Assembly: GCA_020634455.1 (NCBI GenBank)
Contig: JACKBQ010000001.1
Location: 1,240,001 to 1,304,000 of the forward strand
Direction of reading: 5' to 3'
DNA length: 64,000 bases
Origin: Ardenticatenaceae bacterium
GTDB taxonomy: Bacteria > Chloroflexota > Anaerolineae > Promineifilales > Promineifilaceae
The notes beneath the pieces are model-generated. The model made no database searches. It worked only from the letters and a program-made list of their open reading frames with translations, and was not told where the DNA came from. Position 1 is the first letter of the stretch. Each line of letters begins with the position of its first letter. Positions 39,420-48,602 of the stretch are shown here, piece by piece. The position numbers and the translations under genes are program-made.

Positions 39420-40469
39420 ATGATCATTGACGGCCATCTGGAACTGGCTTATGACGCGGTGGTGAACGGCCGTTCCCACCAAAACCTCCTCGCCGATTTA
39501 CGCGCCCGCGAAAAGCGACGGCATCCCGCAGGCATCGCCACCCTCACCCTGCCCGCCCTGGCCGAAGCGGGCGTCGGCCTCGCCCTCGGCACGATTTTTG
39601 CCCCACCCGCCGCCAAACGCACCTCTGAATTTGGCTACCACACCCAACAACAGGCCGAACAAATGGCCCAGGCGCAGCTCGATTATTACCACCGGCTGGC
39701 GGATGAAAACGAGACGATCCGGCTGATGCGCAGCCAATCTGAATTGGCGGCAGTGGTGGAAAGTTGGGAGGGGGAACGGCCGTTCCTCGGCATCGTCCCC
39801 CTGCTAAAAGGTGCAGACCCCATCCGCGAGCCAGAAGCGGTGGAAATGTGGTTTGAGCGAGGTGTTCGCCTCATCGGGCTGGCCTGGGATGACACAGCTT
39901 ACGCCTCCGGTTTTCTGCGCGGCAGTCGTTTTGGCCTCACCAAAGCCGGTCACCAGCTGTTGGAAATTATGGCCGATTTTGGTCTTTTCGCTGACGCCAG
40001 CCACCTGAGCGAAAAAGCATTTTTTGAGCTTTTAGACAGCTACCCCGGCCCACTCATCGCCACGCAAAGCAACGCCCGTGCCCTGGTGCCAGACAGCGAA
40101 CGTCACCTCAGCGACACCCAAATTATGCGCCTGGGCGAGCGGGGCGCGGTGATTGGCGTGTCGCCCTACAACCCGCTGCTGCGGCGCGGTCACCGCCACG
40201 GCGATCCCAAGCAATTGCTCACCGTTGAAAACGTGGTGGCCCACATTGACCACATCTGCCAGGTGTTGGGGGATGCGGCGCACGTGGGGCTGGGCAGCGG
40301 CCTCGGCGGTCCGTTCGGCGCGGCCGATTTGCCCACGGGCATGGACTCTGTGCTGGATTTGGCGGCAATTGGTACGGGTTTGAAGGAGCGGGGGTATGGG
40401 GCTGGGGAGATTACGGCCGTTCTTTACCAAAACTGGCTGCGCTTGCTGCAAAATGCACTACCTGTTTGA
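39420..40469 (+). CDS. M19 membrane dipeptidase family protein with altered metal site
   Basis: 349-residue protein of the renal-dipeptidase (M19) TIM-barrel family. DGHLELA, GVRLIGLAWDD, DASHLSEKAFFELL and SNARAL match the family frame. Several metal ligands are changed: the first HxD is HLE; the bridging Glu region reads GIVPLLKGAD without Glu; the THSNAR His is Gln (TQSNAR); and the GSDFDG motif is GSGLGG. Only the DASH His is clearly kept. The protein is therefore probably not a classical dipeptidase and may bind a ligand or act with another chemistry. No clear ribosome site; the leader is repeat DNA. Confidence 0.8.
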   Translation: MIIDGHLELAYDAVVNGRSHQNLLADLRAREKRRHPAGIATLTLPALAEAGVGLALGTIFAPPAAKRTSEFGYHTQQQAEQMAQAQLDYYHRLADENETIRLMRSQSELAAVVESWEGERPFLGIVPLLKGADPIREPEAVEMWFERGVRLIGLAWDDTAYASGFLRGSRFGLTKAGHQLLEIMADFGLFADASHLSEKAFFELLDSYPGPLIATQSNARALVPDSERHLSDTQIMRLGERGAVIGVSPYNPLLRRGHRHGDPKQLLTVENVVAHIDHICQVLGDAAHVGLGSGLGGPFGAADLPTGMDSVLDLAAIGTGLKERGYGAGEITAVLYQNWLRLLQNALPV

Positions 40470-40471
40470 TT

Positions 40472-40508
40472 TTTTGCCACAGAGGGCACAGAGAACACAG
40501 AGAATTTA
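40472..40508. repeat. GCCACAGAGGGCACAGAGAACACAGAG repeat
   Basis: Single-arm copy of the CACAGAG family right after the M19 gene. The rest of the gap to 40654 shows no other feature that I can support. Confidence 0.65.
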
Positions 40509-40654
40509 AGCGTTTTTTATTCGTCGGGGGGTGGATTGTAGACCACGCCGTCCAGATCTATATTCATGGCGCGGATTAGAAACCTTTTTCCGCGTCATCC
40601 GCGCTTGTCAGCGTCCTAAAATGACAAAAACTGAAAAACCCAGACTATGCTAGT

Positions 40655-43600
40655 TTATCGGTTGTAAACCTTGGCAATGCCGGGGATGGTGCGGAGGGTT
40701 TCCAGGAGTTCGGGGCAGCTGCGGGTACGGCCGTTTCCAAATTCCATCTTCAGCTCCTGCCCACTAATCTGGATAACCAGCCCATCCTCCCCCTCGTATT
40801 CGTTCACTTTGCGCAGGGCGCGGCGGCACGCCTCTTGCCAGTTGCCTACCGGACGCACCTCCACGATGACCGTTTTGTGGATGCCGTTGCTCAGGCGCGT
40901 GGGGGCGGGGCTTACTAAAGGTTCTTTAACCGGAGCCGTGGCTTGCGGTGCGTAACCACTGCCATTGCTGTTGTTGGCAGTTGGTGGCGCTGATCGCACT
41001 GGCGAGGTGATTGGCCGCGCTTCGGAATCATCGTCGAAGTTGGGCGGTGGTGGGGGAACGAAATTGTTGTTGTTGGATACGCTGGCACTGAGCGAAGTCG
41101 AAGCGGCCGTTTCCAATTCTGCTGACGGCTGCAAAGTGGGCTTCGGCTCGGCCACAAACGTTGGGGGTGGCGGTGGTGTGTGGCTGTGCCCGTTGCCATT
41201 GCCATTTGCTTTTGGGGGAACGGCCGTCTTCGCTGCCGGAACGGGTTCCGCATACGCTGGTTTCGGCGCGGGCGCGGCTTTGCGAGGCGCATCCGCGTCT
41301 TGGGCGATCTCTAAATTGGTTTCCACGCGATCCACAATCAGGTTCACATCTTCGCCCTTCACCTGCACCTTGCCCGTCACCAGCATCACCTGATCCACCG
41401 CCACGTCGTCGCGGCACGCCTGCCAAGTGCGGGGGAACAGCACGATGTCCATCTTGCCATCCAAATCTTCCAGCGTGGCAAAGGCCATCGGGTCGCCTTT
41501 TTTGGTGGTGAGCGTGCGCAGCGTGCTGATCATGCCCGCCAGCCGCACCTGCTTACCGTTCCAGTTCGTATCAATGTCGCCAATGGTGGCGTTTGTGCGG
41601 GGTTGCAGCATGGCCAACGGCCGTTCCAATGGATGTTCAGACACATGGACACCTAATGCCTCTTTTTCCCACTCCAGCAGCTCTTTGTGCTTGACGGCGG
41701 GTTTGATTTGTTTGGGATCATGCAGCAAATCCACCGCCACCTTGAGCGCCGGCGTGCTGGCCCCGCCGCCAAACAGACTCATCTGTCCGGTGGAAGCGGC
41801 GGCGTGTTCGCTGCTGCTAAAATTCACAATGCGGTCGAGGGCGTCCATGAACTGCACGGGCGTACCCCAGGCGTCGAACACGCGCCCCTTGGTCATGTAT
41901 TCGAGCGGCCGTTTCCCCACCCGCTTCAGGTCCACCCGCTTGCACAGCTCTTGCAGGCTCTTGAACGGGCCGTTGGCTTCCCGCTCTTCAATAATTGTCA
42001 TGAGGGCCGCCGCCCCAGCGTTTTTGATGGCACCGAGACCAAACCGGATTAACGGCCGTTCCCCCCCATCTTCGATGGTAAAGTCCAAACCAGAGCTGTT
42101 GATCTCCGGCGGACCGACGTCAATCCCCAAATTCTTAGCCTCGGCAAAGTAGCGGCGCACCTTTTCCGTGTTGTCCCGCTCCACCGAGAGCATCGCCGTC
42201 AGGTATTCCACCGGGTAATGGGCTTTTAAGAAAGCTGTCTGGCAGGTTACCTTGGCGTAATCGGCCGCGTGGGCTTTGTTAAAACCATACCGGGCGAAAA
42301 ACTCAATGTCGCCCCAAATCGCCTCGCACACCTCGCGGCTAAGGCCACGGGCCATTGCTCCATCGGTAAATTGGGAGCGATGTTTGTCCATCAAATCCCG
42401 CTTCTTTTTGGAGACAGCTTTGCGGATCATGTCCGCCTCGCCCGGCTCGTACCCGGCCAGGTCAGAGGCGATGCGGATGATTTGCTCCTGGTACACCAAA
42501 ATGCCGTAAGTGTCCTTCAGGATTGGCTCCAGCGCGGGCGTGTGGTACTCCACCACGTCCTTCTTGTCGTAGATGGCCGAGTGCATGCGGCGGATGTATT
42601 CGGGAATGTTTTCCATCGGGCCGGGGCGATACAGCGAAATGGCGGCGATGATGTGGTCAAAGCGGCGGGGCTTCATCTCCATCATCAGGCGGCGCATGCC
42701 CGCGCCTTCCACCTGGAATACCCCGGCTACGTCGCCCCGCGCCAGCATATCGAACAAAATTTCCGGCTTTTTAGTGGGGTCTGGCCCCACATGCCCCTCG
42801 TCGTAGGGGATGTTGTCCATGGTGTAGGCGATGCCGTACCGATCTTCAATCAGGCGGGCGGCCTGGCGCATCACCGTCAGAGTGCTCAGGCCCAAAAAGT
42901 CCACTTTGAGCAGACCAATTGATTCCACAATTTCCATCGGCCATTGGGTGACGCGGTCTACACCGCCCAGCCCTTCGTCGCCGCTGGTGGGTTTGTTGAG
43001 CGGCACGTATTCGTGCAACGGCCGATCCGAGATGATGACCCCGGCAGCGTGGCTGGAAGCGTGGCGAGCCACCCCTTCCAAGTTGCGGGCGGTGTCGAGG
43101 AGGTCCCGTACGGCCGTTTCCCCCTTGTACTTCTGCTCCAGTTCCGATGAGTAAAACTCATGCTCTTTGTCCAGCACGTTTTCAATTTTCACCGGCTTGC
43201 CGGGGATGGCTGGCACCATCCGAGCAATCACATCTACCTCTTCCAACGGCATGTCCATCGCTCGGCCCACATCGCGGATGGCGGCACGCGCCCCCAACGT
43301 TCCAAAGGTGATGATCTGCGCCACCTTCTCAGAGCCGTAGCGCCGTTTGGAGTAGGCCACCATCCAGTGCCGCACGTCGTCGGGGTAATCCAGATCGATA
43401 TCCGGCATAGAAACGCGCCCCGGATTCAAAAACCGCTCAAAAATGAGGCCATTGGCCAACGGGTCAATGCTGGTGATGCCCAGCGTGTAGGCCACCACCG
43501 AGCCTGCGCCAGAGCCGCGCACGTTCCACCAGATGTCGTTTTCTTTCCATTGGCTGTAGTCATCGTAGGGGAACGGGTCCTGGTGCTGCGCCCACCAGTC

Positions 43601-44701
43601 GTCAGTGCGGGCGGCCCATTCGCACAAATCCCACACAATCAGGAAGTACGTCTCAAACCCCATGCGGCTGATGATGTTCAGCTCGTGCTGCATGCGGGCG
43701 CGCAGTTCCGCATCATTTTCGGCGCGATCGGCCCCGTAGCGCCAGACGAGCCCTTTCTCGCACAATTGAAGCAGGTACGAGTGCGGATTGTGCCCGGCAG
43801 GTACTTCAAATTCGGGCAGATGGTACCCCTGGGAATCCAGGCTCACGTCGCACATTTCCACAACGCGCAAACTGTTCATCAGCGAATTCAGGATGAGCTC
43901 TTCCTGGTAGCCGTTGCGCTGGAAAAGCTGGAACATCTCGTCGCGGGACTTGACATAATACTCTTTGTCGGAAAAGGTAAGCTTGGGTTCTTTCACGGTG
44001 GAGCCGGTCTGGATGCAGAGCAACACTTCATGCGGATCGGCATCGCTAGCCAGGGTGTAATGCACGTCGTTGGTGGCCAGGAAGTTGTTTTCCAAGCCAA
44101 AATGAGGGGCCATTTCAATGAGCTGCTGGTTGATTTGGGTCAGTTCGGGAATGGAATGCTCTTGCAGTTCGATGAACAGGCGATCCTTGCCGAAGATGTC
44201 CAGGTATTCGCCCATGAGCTTTTTGGCCAGCTTGGGATTGCGGTCGCCCAAGGCACGCGGAATTTCGGCGGCCATGCAGCCCGTGGTGGCGATGAGGCCG
44301 TCTTTGTGGCGGGCCATGAAGGCGCGGTCGATGCGCGGTTTGTAATAGTAGCCATCCAGCTGGGAGGCGCTGGCAATTTGCAGCAGGTTTAGGTAGCCGG
44401 TTTGGTTTTCGGCCAGCAATAGCATGTGGAAGCGGGTTTTGTCCAGCTGGGGGTCTTTGTCCTGCATGGTGCGCTGGGCCAGGTACGTTTCCACGCCGAT
44501 GATCGGCTTGACGCCAGCGGCTTTGGCGGCGCGGTAGAAGGGCATGGTGCCGTACATCGCGCCGTGGTCGGTAAGAGCGATGGCGGGCTGGTCCAGCTCG
44601 GCGGCGCGGGCCACCAAGTCGTTGACTCGGCTCAAACCATCGAGCAGGGAGTATTCGCTGTGGCAATGGAGGTGGACAAACTGGTTATGGTTTTCACACA
44701 T
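40655..44701 (-). CDS. dnaE: DNA polymerase III alpha subunit
   Basis: Replicative polymerase of about 1348 residues. The PHP domain begins with FVHLHCHSEYSLLDGLSR and ALTDHGAMYGTM. The polymerase core has SGAGSVVAYTLGIT, MPDIDLDYPDDVR (catalytic Asp pair region) and QVEGAGMRRLMMEM. Helix-hairpin-helix, then an OB fold (RLAGMISTLRT) follow. A low-complexity Ala/Pro/Asn-rich stretch of about 120 residues then leads to a final small domain ending AKVYNR. That linker is longer than usual. I take ATG 44701; a TTG at 44710 closer to AGGG is possible. Confidence 0.96.
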   Translation of the reverse strand: MCENHNQFVHLHCHSEYSLLDGLSRVNDLVARAAELDQPAIALTDHGAMYGTMPFYRAAKAAGVKPIIGVETYLAQRTMQDKDPQLDKTRFHMLLLAENQTGYLNLLQIASASQLDGYYYKPRIDRAFMARHKDGLIATTGCMAAEIPRALGDRNPKLAKKLMGEYLDIFGKDRLFIELQEHSIPELTQINQQLIEMAPHFGLENNFLATNDVHYTLASDADPHEVLLCIQTGSTVKEPKLTFSDKEYYVKSRDEMFQLFQRNGYQEELILNSLMNSLRVVEMCDVSLDSQGYHLPEFEVPAGHNPHSYLLQLCEKGLVWRYGADRAENDAELRARMQHELNIISRMGFETYFLIVWDLCEWAARTDDWWAQHQDPFPYDDYSQWKENDIWWNVRGSGAGSVVAYTLGITSIDPLANGLIFERFLNPGRVSMPDIDLDYPDDVRHWMVAYSKRRYGSEKVAQIITFGTLGARAAIRDVGRAMDMPLEEVDVIARMVPAIPGKPVKIENVLDKEHEFYSSELEQKYKGETAVRDLLDTARNLEGVARHASSHAAGVIISDRPLHEYVPLNKPTSGDEGLGGVDRVTQWPMEIVESIGLLKVDFLGLSTLTVMRQAARLIEDRYGIAYTMDNIPYDEGHVGPDPTKKPEILFDMLARGDVAGVFQVEGAGMRRLMMEMKPRRFDHIIAAISLYRPGPMENIPEYIRRMHSAIYDKKDVVEYHTPALEPILKDTYGILVYQEQIIRIASDLAGYEPGEADMIRKAVSKKKRDLMDKHRSQFTDGAMARGLSREVCEAIWGDIEFFARYGFNKAHAADYAKVTCQTAFLKAHYPVEYLTAMLSVERDNTEKVRRYFAEAKNLGIDVGPPEINSSGLDFTIEDGGERPLIRFGLGAIKNAGAAALMTIIEEREANGPFKSLQELCKRVDLKRVGKRPLEYMTKGRVFDAWGTPVQFMDALDRIVNFSSSEHAAASTGQMSLFGGGASTPALKVAVDLLHDPKQIKPAVKHKELLEWEKEALGVHVSEHPLERPLAMLQPRTNATIGDIDTNWNGKQVRLAGMISTLRTLTTKKGDPMAFATLEDLDGKMDIVLFPRTWQACRDDVAVDQVMLVTGKVQVKGEDVNLIVDRVETNLEIAQDADAPRKAAPAPKPAYAEPVPAAKTAVPPKANGNGNGHSHTPPPPPTFVAEPKPTLQPSAELETAASTSLSASVSNNNNFVPPPPPNFDDDSEARPITSPVRSAPPTANNSNGSGYAPQATAPVKEPLVSPAPTRLSNGIHKTVIVEVRPVGNWQEACRRALRKVNEYEGEDGLVIQISGQELKMEFGNGRTRSCPELLETLRTIPGIAKVYNR

Positions 44702-44726
44702 GACGGACAATTTTCCCTAAGATTCT

Positions 44727-44760
44727 ATCCACAGATTACGCAGATGGGCGCAGATTGCGC
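44727..44760. repeat. ACAGATTACGCAGAT-type repeat
   Basis: Short copy (CCACAGATTACGCAGATGGGCGCAGATTGCG) upstream of dnaE. The remaining gap to 44892 holds one ACGGCCGT and no gene. Confidence 0.5.
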
Positions 44761-44892
44761 TTACATATTTTTCGGTTGAGGAGGGTTATGCGTACAGTAT
44801 TGTTGTAATGCCCCACATGGTAGAAAAGTATACCACAAACGGCCGTCCTCAATGTAAAATTTTTCGATTTTTTAAGCGTGGAAAATTCGGGG

Positions 44893-46176
44893 TTATTCGT
44901 CCTTGTTGACAAAAGGCAAAAAGAGCCTGCCTGCCGGGGTGGAAGGGATGCCGTGGATGCCGCCATCTGGTTCTGTGAGGTGACAAACGGTACAAACTTC
45001 CAACGTGTTGTTGTAGCCTTGCAGTTCAATGAACTTGATACCATCGTTGACCTCACGGCTAGGGGCAATGGCGTGCGGGCTGTCGTGGCAGGCGGCGCAA
45101 TACAAATCGCCATGCCCTTTGGACAGCCGGTACAACGCCTGATCTTGCTGGTATGCCGAGCCGTGGCAGGCGGCATTGTCGCAGCGCGGCTCGTTTAGCC
45201 ACGGTTCTGGATTTTTCGAGACGGCGTCCATGCTGCTGTGACAATCTAGGCAATCCATGTTGTGTTCATCAGACATGACATCTCGCAGGCAGAGGGTGTT
45301 GGGGCCTGGATGGCATTTGTAGCACCCTTCCTGGGTATCTGGCACTTCGCCTTCGTGCTTCTGGTGCATGGCGTTAGAGAGGCTGGGGATGTTGGGGAAT
45401 CCCGCCGTGCCCAAGGCGTTGGACGCATGGCATTCGGCGCACAGCACGGGACGGCGATCCATGAGCGCGCCAGGCAGGCTAGAGGGATATTCGTCCATAT
45501 TTTGAGTGTCATGCAGGGTCAGGATGTTGGTTTCTATCCGTCCGGTGGCAACACCTTCTACGCCGCCATCGAAGTGGCAGTCGTCGCAATTCATTTCTGT
45601 GGATACGGGGGCAACGGCCGTTGTATGGGCCAGCACGTCGCCTGTATTTTGATCCAGCACGGTAATCTCCGCCAATTGGTACGGATAGGGGTTGGTTAAG
45701 TTGCTGTCTAAAAATTCGGTAAGCGGAATACCTTCGGCCACAAAATGATCGTCGTGGAAGGCCATATCTCCAGCTAACCCATAGCCAGCCAGCCCAACAT
45801 CCGGGGGCAAATCTACGCCAAAAAGCTGCTGATCATAATCCCAAAAGTTTGATTTTCCCACGGAGTACGTATTATCTGGGAATGCGTAGGTAACAGTAAT
45901 GCCAGAGGAAACAAGCTGCGGCGGATCACCCACTTTGATGACCTGTGCCCAAAGGGTGTTGTACGGAGGCAAGACGGCCAAATCTTGAAAGTCACGATTG
46001 TAACAGTGCATCCCCAGGTCATTCCAGGCCATCACAATGTAGTCGCGTTGGGGAACGGTGCCTGCCTGGGCGACTTCTTTTTGCGGGCGGAGGTTCCCAT
46101 TGTAAAACACGGTGCCTAAAACAACTACAGCAAAGAAAAGTGTAAAACCAATCCATTTGGTTCGTTGACGGTACAT
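44893..46176 (-). CDS. multiheme c-type cytochrome
   Basis: 427-residue exported cytochrome with an N-terminal signal anchor (TKWIGFTLFFAVVVLGTVFY). Six CX2CH haem sites are seen (CDDCH, CAECH, CYKCH, CLDCH, CAACH, CTVCH) plus one CX4CH site (CDNAACH), so up to seven haems, all in the C-terminal two thirds. The N-terminal part has MAWNDLGMHCYNRDFQD and looks like a beta domain. It would carry electrons outside the membrane. It lies downstream of the aldehyde ferredoxin oxidoreductase on the same strand, about 290 bp away. AGGAG precedes the ATG. Confidence 0.88.
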   Translation of the reverse strand: MYRQRTKWIGFTLFFAVVVLGTVFYNGNLRPQKEVAQAGTVPQRDYIVMAWNDLGMHCYNRDFQDLAVLPPYNTLWAQVIKVGDPPQLVSSGITVTYAFPDNTYSVGKSNFWDYDQQLFGVDLPPDVGLAGYGLAGDMAFHDDHFVAEGIPLTEFLDSNLTNPYPYQLAEITVLDQNTGDVLAHTTAVAPVSTEMNCDDCHFDGGVEGVATGRIETNILTLHDTQNMDEYPSSLPGALMDRRPVLCAECHASNALGTAGFPNIPSLSNAMHQKHEGEVPDTQEGCYKCHPGPNTLCLRDVMSDEHNMDCLDCHSSMDAVSKNPEPWLNEPRCDNAACHGSAYQQDQALYRLSKGHGDLYCAACHDSPHAIAPSREVNDGIKFIELQGYNNTLEVCTVCHLTEPDGGIHGIPSTPAGRLFLPFVNKDE

Positions 46177-46406
46177 GTTTTCTCCTGTGAAAATGATCCG
46201 CAGATTAAAAAATCTGTGAAACCTGCAAAGACGTCTTGCGCCAAGGTTGTACGAGAGCGCACTAAAGAGACTCATCTTTCTGATAAGTGTGCCATTTTCA
46301 AAAAAGGTAACGCCTGGGAATTTTGGGGATGGATTGCGGGGGGATGGGAGAGGGAACGGCCGTAAATACTCACAAATCGTGCATCATTTACGGCAGGCTT
46401 TTAACG

Positions 46407-46458
46407 GTAGCCGCAGATTCTTTCTGCGCTGCAATTCGCAGAAAGAATCTGCGGCTAC
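46407..46458. repeat. perfect 22-bp inverted repeat
   Basis: 46407-46428 (starting GTAGCCGCAGATTC) is perfectly complementary to 46437-46458, with an 8-base loop. It lies 5 bp past the AOR stop. One arm recurs at bases 1-20. It may end or stabilise the AOR transcript. Confidence 0.85.
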
Positions 46459-46463
46459 GGTGT

Positions 46464-48398
46464 TTACACTCCTAAATCATCGGCGGCCCAGGCAAGGCCG
46501 GCATCTTCCAGGGTGGCGCGGGTGGGGGTGCCGTTGGTGTTCCAGCCAGCCTGCTCGTAGTATATCGCCAGACCGGCTTGCAGTTCCTCAGGGTCAATCA
46601 GGATGCCATCGGAACGGCCGCCTTCCAGCGGCTTGGTGAACAGCTTCTTGGGCAGCGTGTCGTTGTCGCGGTTCAGCCCCTCACGGGCGTTGAAGGCGCG
46701 CATCAGGTTCAGGCGGCGACGGCCGATTGCCTGAATCTCGTCCACCGTCACATCCCAGCCAGTGGCAGCGGCCGTTAGATCGGCCATCTCTTGCGGCCCA
46801 AAAAGCTGCCAACTGTTGCCGTAGACAAAGTTGCACAGGCTCACGGTATCGTTGGCGCTGCACGTGTACTGTGTTTTAAGGGCAAATTCCACTTTTTCTG
46901 CATTAAGCACCTGGGGCGGCTGCGGCGCGTGCAGACCAATCTGGATATAGCGATCCTTGTAGAACCGCTCGTATGCCTTCTCCGTGTAAGACGAGTCGTG
47001 GTCAGATGATTCATGATCAGCGCCAAACGGATTGGCCGCGTAGATGAGACCGAGGCTACGCTTTACCTGCGGCATGTGGGCGGGCAGCTCTTGCCCCTTC
47101 ACCGTTAGCAAATATTCATGCCCCTTACCCAGCCGATCGGCGGCTTTAGCGGAGCCATCGGCCAAAATGTCGCCGAACCCTTCGCGATTGAGCGTTTTTT
47201 CCAGCATGGCGATCATCGCCTGGGCATTGCCGTAGCGCAGCTCGATGCCGTCGGTTTCTTCCAGATTGAGCAGTTCATTCTCGAAGCATTCCATTGCCCA
47301 GGAGAGGGTAGCGCCGCAGGAGATGGTGTCTACGCCGTACGCGTTGCAAAGCTGGTTGGCGTAAGTTACCGCGTGCAGGTCGTCAATGCCGCAGTAAGAG
47401 CCAAAAGCGGCGATGGTTTCATACTCTGGGCCGCCGTATTCGTGGCGCAGGGGGTTGTTTCTGTATTCAGATTCGACCACGCGCTTGCAGCGCACGATGC
47501 AGGCGTAACAGGTATCACGGCCGTCTTTGTCTTGTTTGCCCGCTTCAGCGCCGCGCAAAATCTCATCATACAATTTTTCGCCGCTGATGCTTTCGGCCGT
47601 GGCCAGGACGCCCGCATCCCAGTTGCGCGTGGGCAACCCGCCGCTGGCTTGCTGACCCATCACCACACCGGGCGTACCGTAACGGCCGAATCCTTCCATG
47701 CCACTGCCGGGGAAGCTTTTAGCGCCCGCTTTAGACAGCGCCGCCACTGCTTTTTTGTCGGCGGGGGTTACTTTGTGGGTGCCGCGCACCACAATCGCTT
47801 TGAGCTTTTTGCTGCCCATGACGGCCCCGGTGCCAGTGCGGCCCCAGGCGCGGTTGCTCATGTTCATGATGGCGGCAAAGTTGGCCATTTTTTCACCAGC
47901 CGGGCCAATCTGGGCAATCTCGATGCGCTTGTCGCCCAGTTCATCTTCCAGGATAGTGTCTACATCCAGCGTGGTTTTGCCCCACAGATGGCTGGCATCG
48001 CGCAGTTCGGCCTTGCCTTCGTTAATCCACAGGTAGACGGGGGTGTCAGAAGCGCCTTTAACAACGATGGCGTCGAATCCGGCGTATTTGAGCTCGGCGG
48101 GCCAGAAACCACCTGCCTGGCTGTCTGAGGCACCGCCGCTGCTGGGGGATTTGCAGGTGACGGTGCAGCGGCTTTGGCCGCTGATGGGCAGCCCGGTGGC
48201 GGCACTCACGGCAAAAACAAGGGTGTTGTCCGGGCCGAGGGGATCGGCGTTGGCGGGGGTGTTTTGCCAAAGGTAGTAAAGCCCCATCAAGCTGCCGCCC
48301 ATGTAGTGGCGGTAAAATTCTGCGCTGGGGTGTTCAATTTCCAGGGTGTGGTTGGTTAAATCAACATGAAGGATGTTGCCAGTGAATCCGTATAACAT
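46464..48398 (-). CDS. aldehyde ferredoxin oxidoreductase, tungsten-dependent family
   Basis: 644-residue enzyme of the AOR family, predicted to oxidise aldehydes to acids (or the reverse) with a tungsten-bispyranopterin cofactor and a [4Fe-4S] cluster. The N-terminal cofactor domain starts LYGFTGNILHVDLTNHTLEI and contains GRTGTGAVMGSKKLKAIVVRG. Cluster Cys are in DTCYACIVRCKR (CX2CX3C), with a distal Cys in DTVSLCNF. ISCGATLSWAMECFEN is also conserved. AAGGAG precedes ATG 48398. The multiheme cytochrome downstream is a possible electron partner, though AOR normally uses ferredoxin. Confidence 0.93.
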   Translation of the reverse strand: MLYGFTGNILHVDLTNHTLEIEHPSAEFYRHYMGGSLMGLYYLWQNTPANADPLGPDNTLVFAVSAATGLPISGQSRCTVTCKSPSSGGASDSQAGGFWPAELKYAGFDAIVVKGASDTPVYLWINEGKAELRDASHLWGKTTLDVDTILEDELGDKRIEIAQIGPAGEKMANFAAIMNMSNRAWGRTGTGAVMGSKKLKAIVVRGTHKVTPADKKAVAALSKAGAKSFPGSGMEGFGRYGTPGVVMGQQASGGLPTRNWDAGVLATAESISGEKLYDEILRGAEAGKQDKDGRDTCYACIVRCKRVVESEYRNNPLRHEYGGPEYETIAAFGSYCGIDDLHAVTYANQLCNAYGVDTISCGATLSWAMECFENELLNLEETDGIELRYGNAQAMIAMLEKTLNREGFGDILADGSAKAADRLGKGHEYLLTVKGQELPAHMPQVKRSLGLIYAANPFGADHESSDHDSSYTEKAYERFYKDRYIQIGLHAPQPPQVLNAEKVEFALKTQYTCSANDTVSLCNFVYGNSWQLFGPQEMADLTAAATGWDVTVDEIQAIGRRRLNLMRAFNAREGLNRDNDTLPKKLFTKPLEGGRSDGILIDPEELQAGLAIYYEQAGWNTNGTPTRATLEDAGLAWAADDLGV

Positions 48399-48560
48399 GG
48401 AATACGCTCCTTGCGGTGAAAATGCGGGTTTATAATTTTTTACCACGAACTCCGCGAATTGCCGCGAATTGTTGGGATGGTTGGCTTCTATTCTAACTGC
48501 TGGTTGAATGGTTTCCAAGTAGCGGTCTGGTGTTTTATAATGGTGCGAGTTGCAGTTGGA

Positions 48561-48594
48561 CAAGTTTGCGAGTTTGCGAGTTTGCAAGTGTCAG
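48561..48594. repeat. AAGTTTGCGAGTTTGCG repeat
   Basis: Three to four units of GCGAGTTT/GCAAGTGT directly before the lipoprotein ribosome site. Related to 15309 and 57911. Confidence 0.55.
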
Positions 48595-48602
48595 GTGAGG
48601 TG

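Noticed and set aside
43160..44392. 410-codon plus-strand open frame
   Set aside because: Antisense to the PHP and core domains of dnaE, without ribosome site or family pattern.
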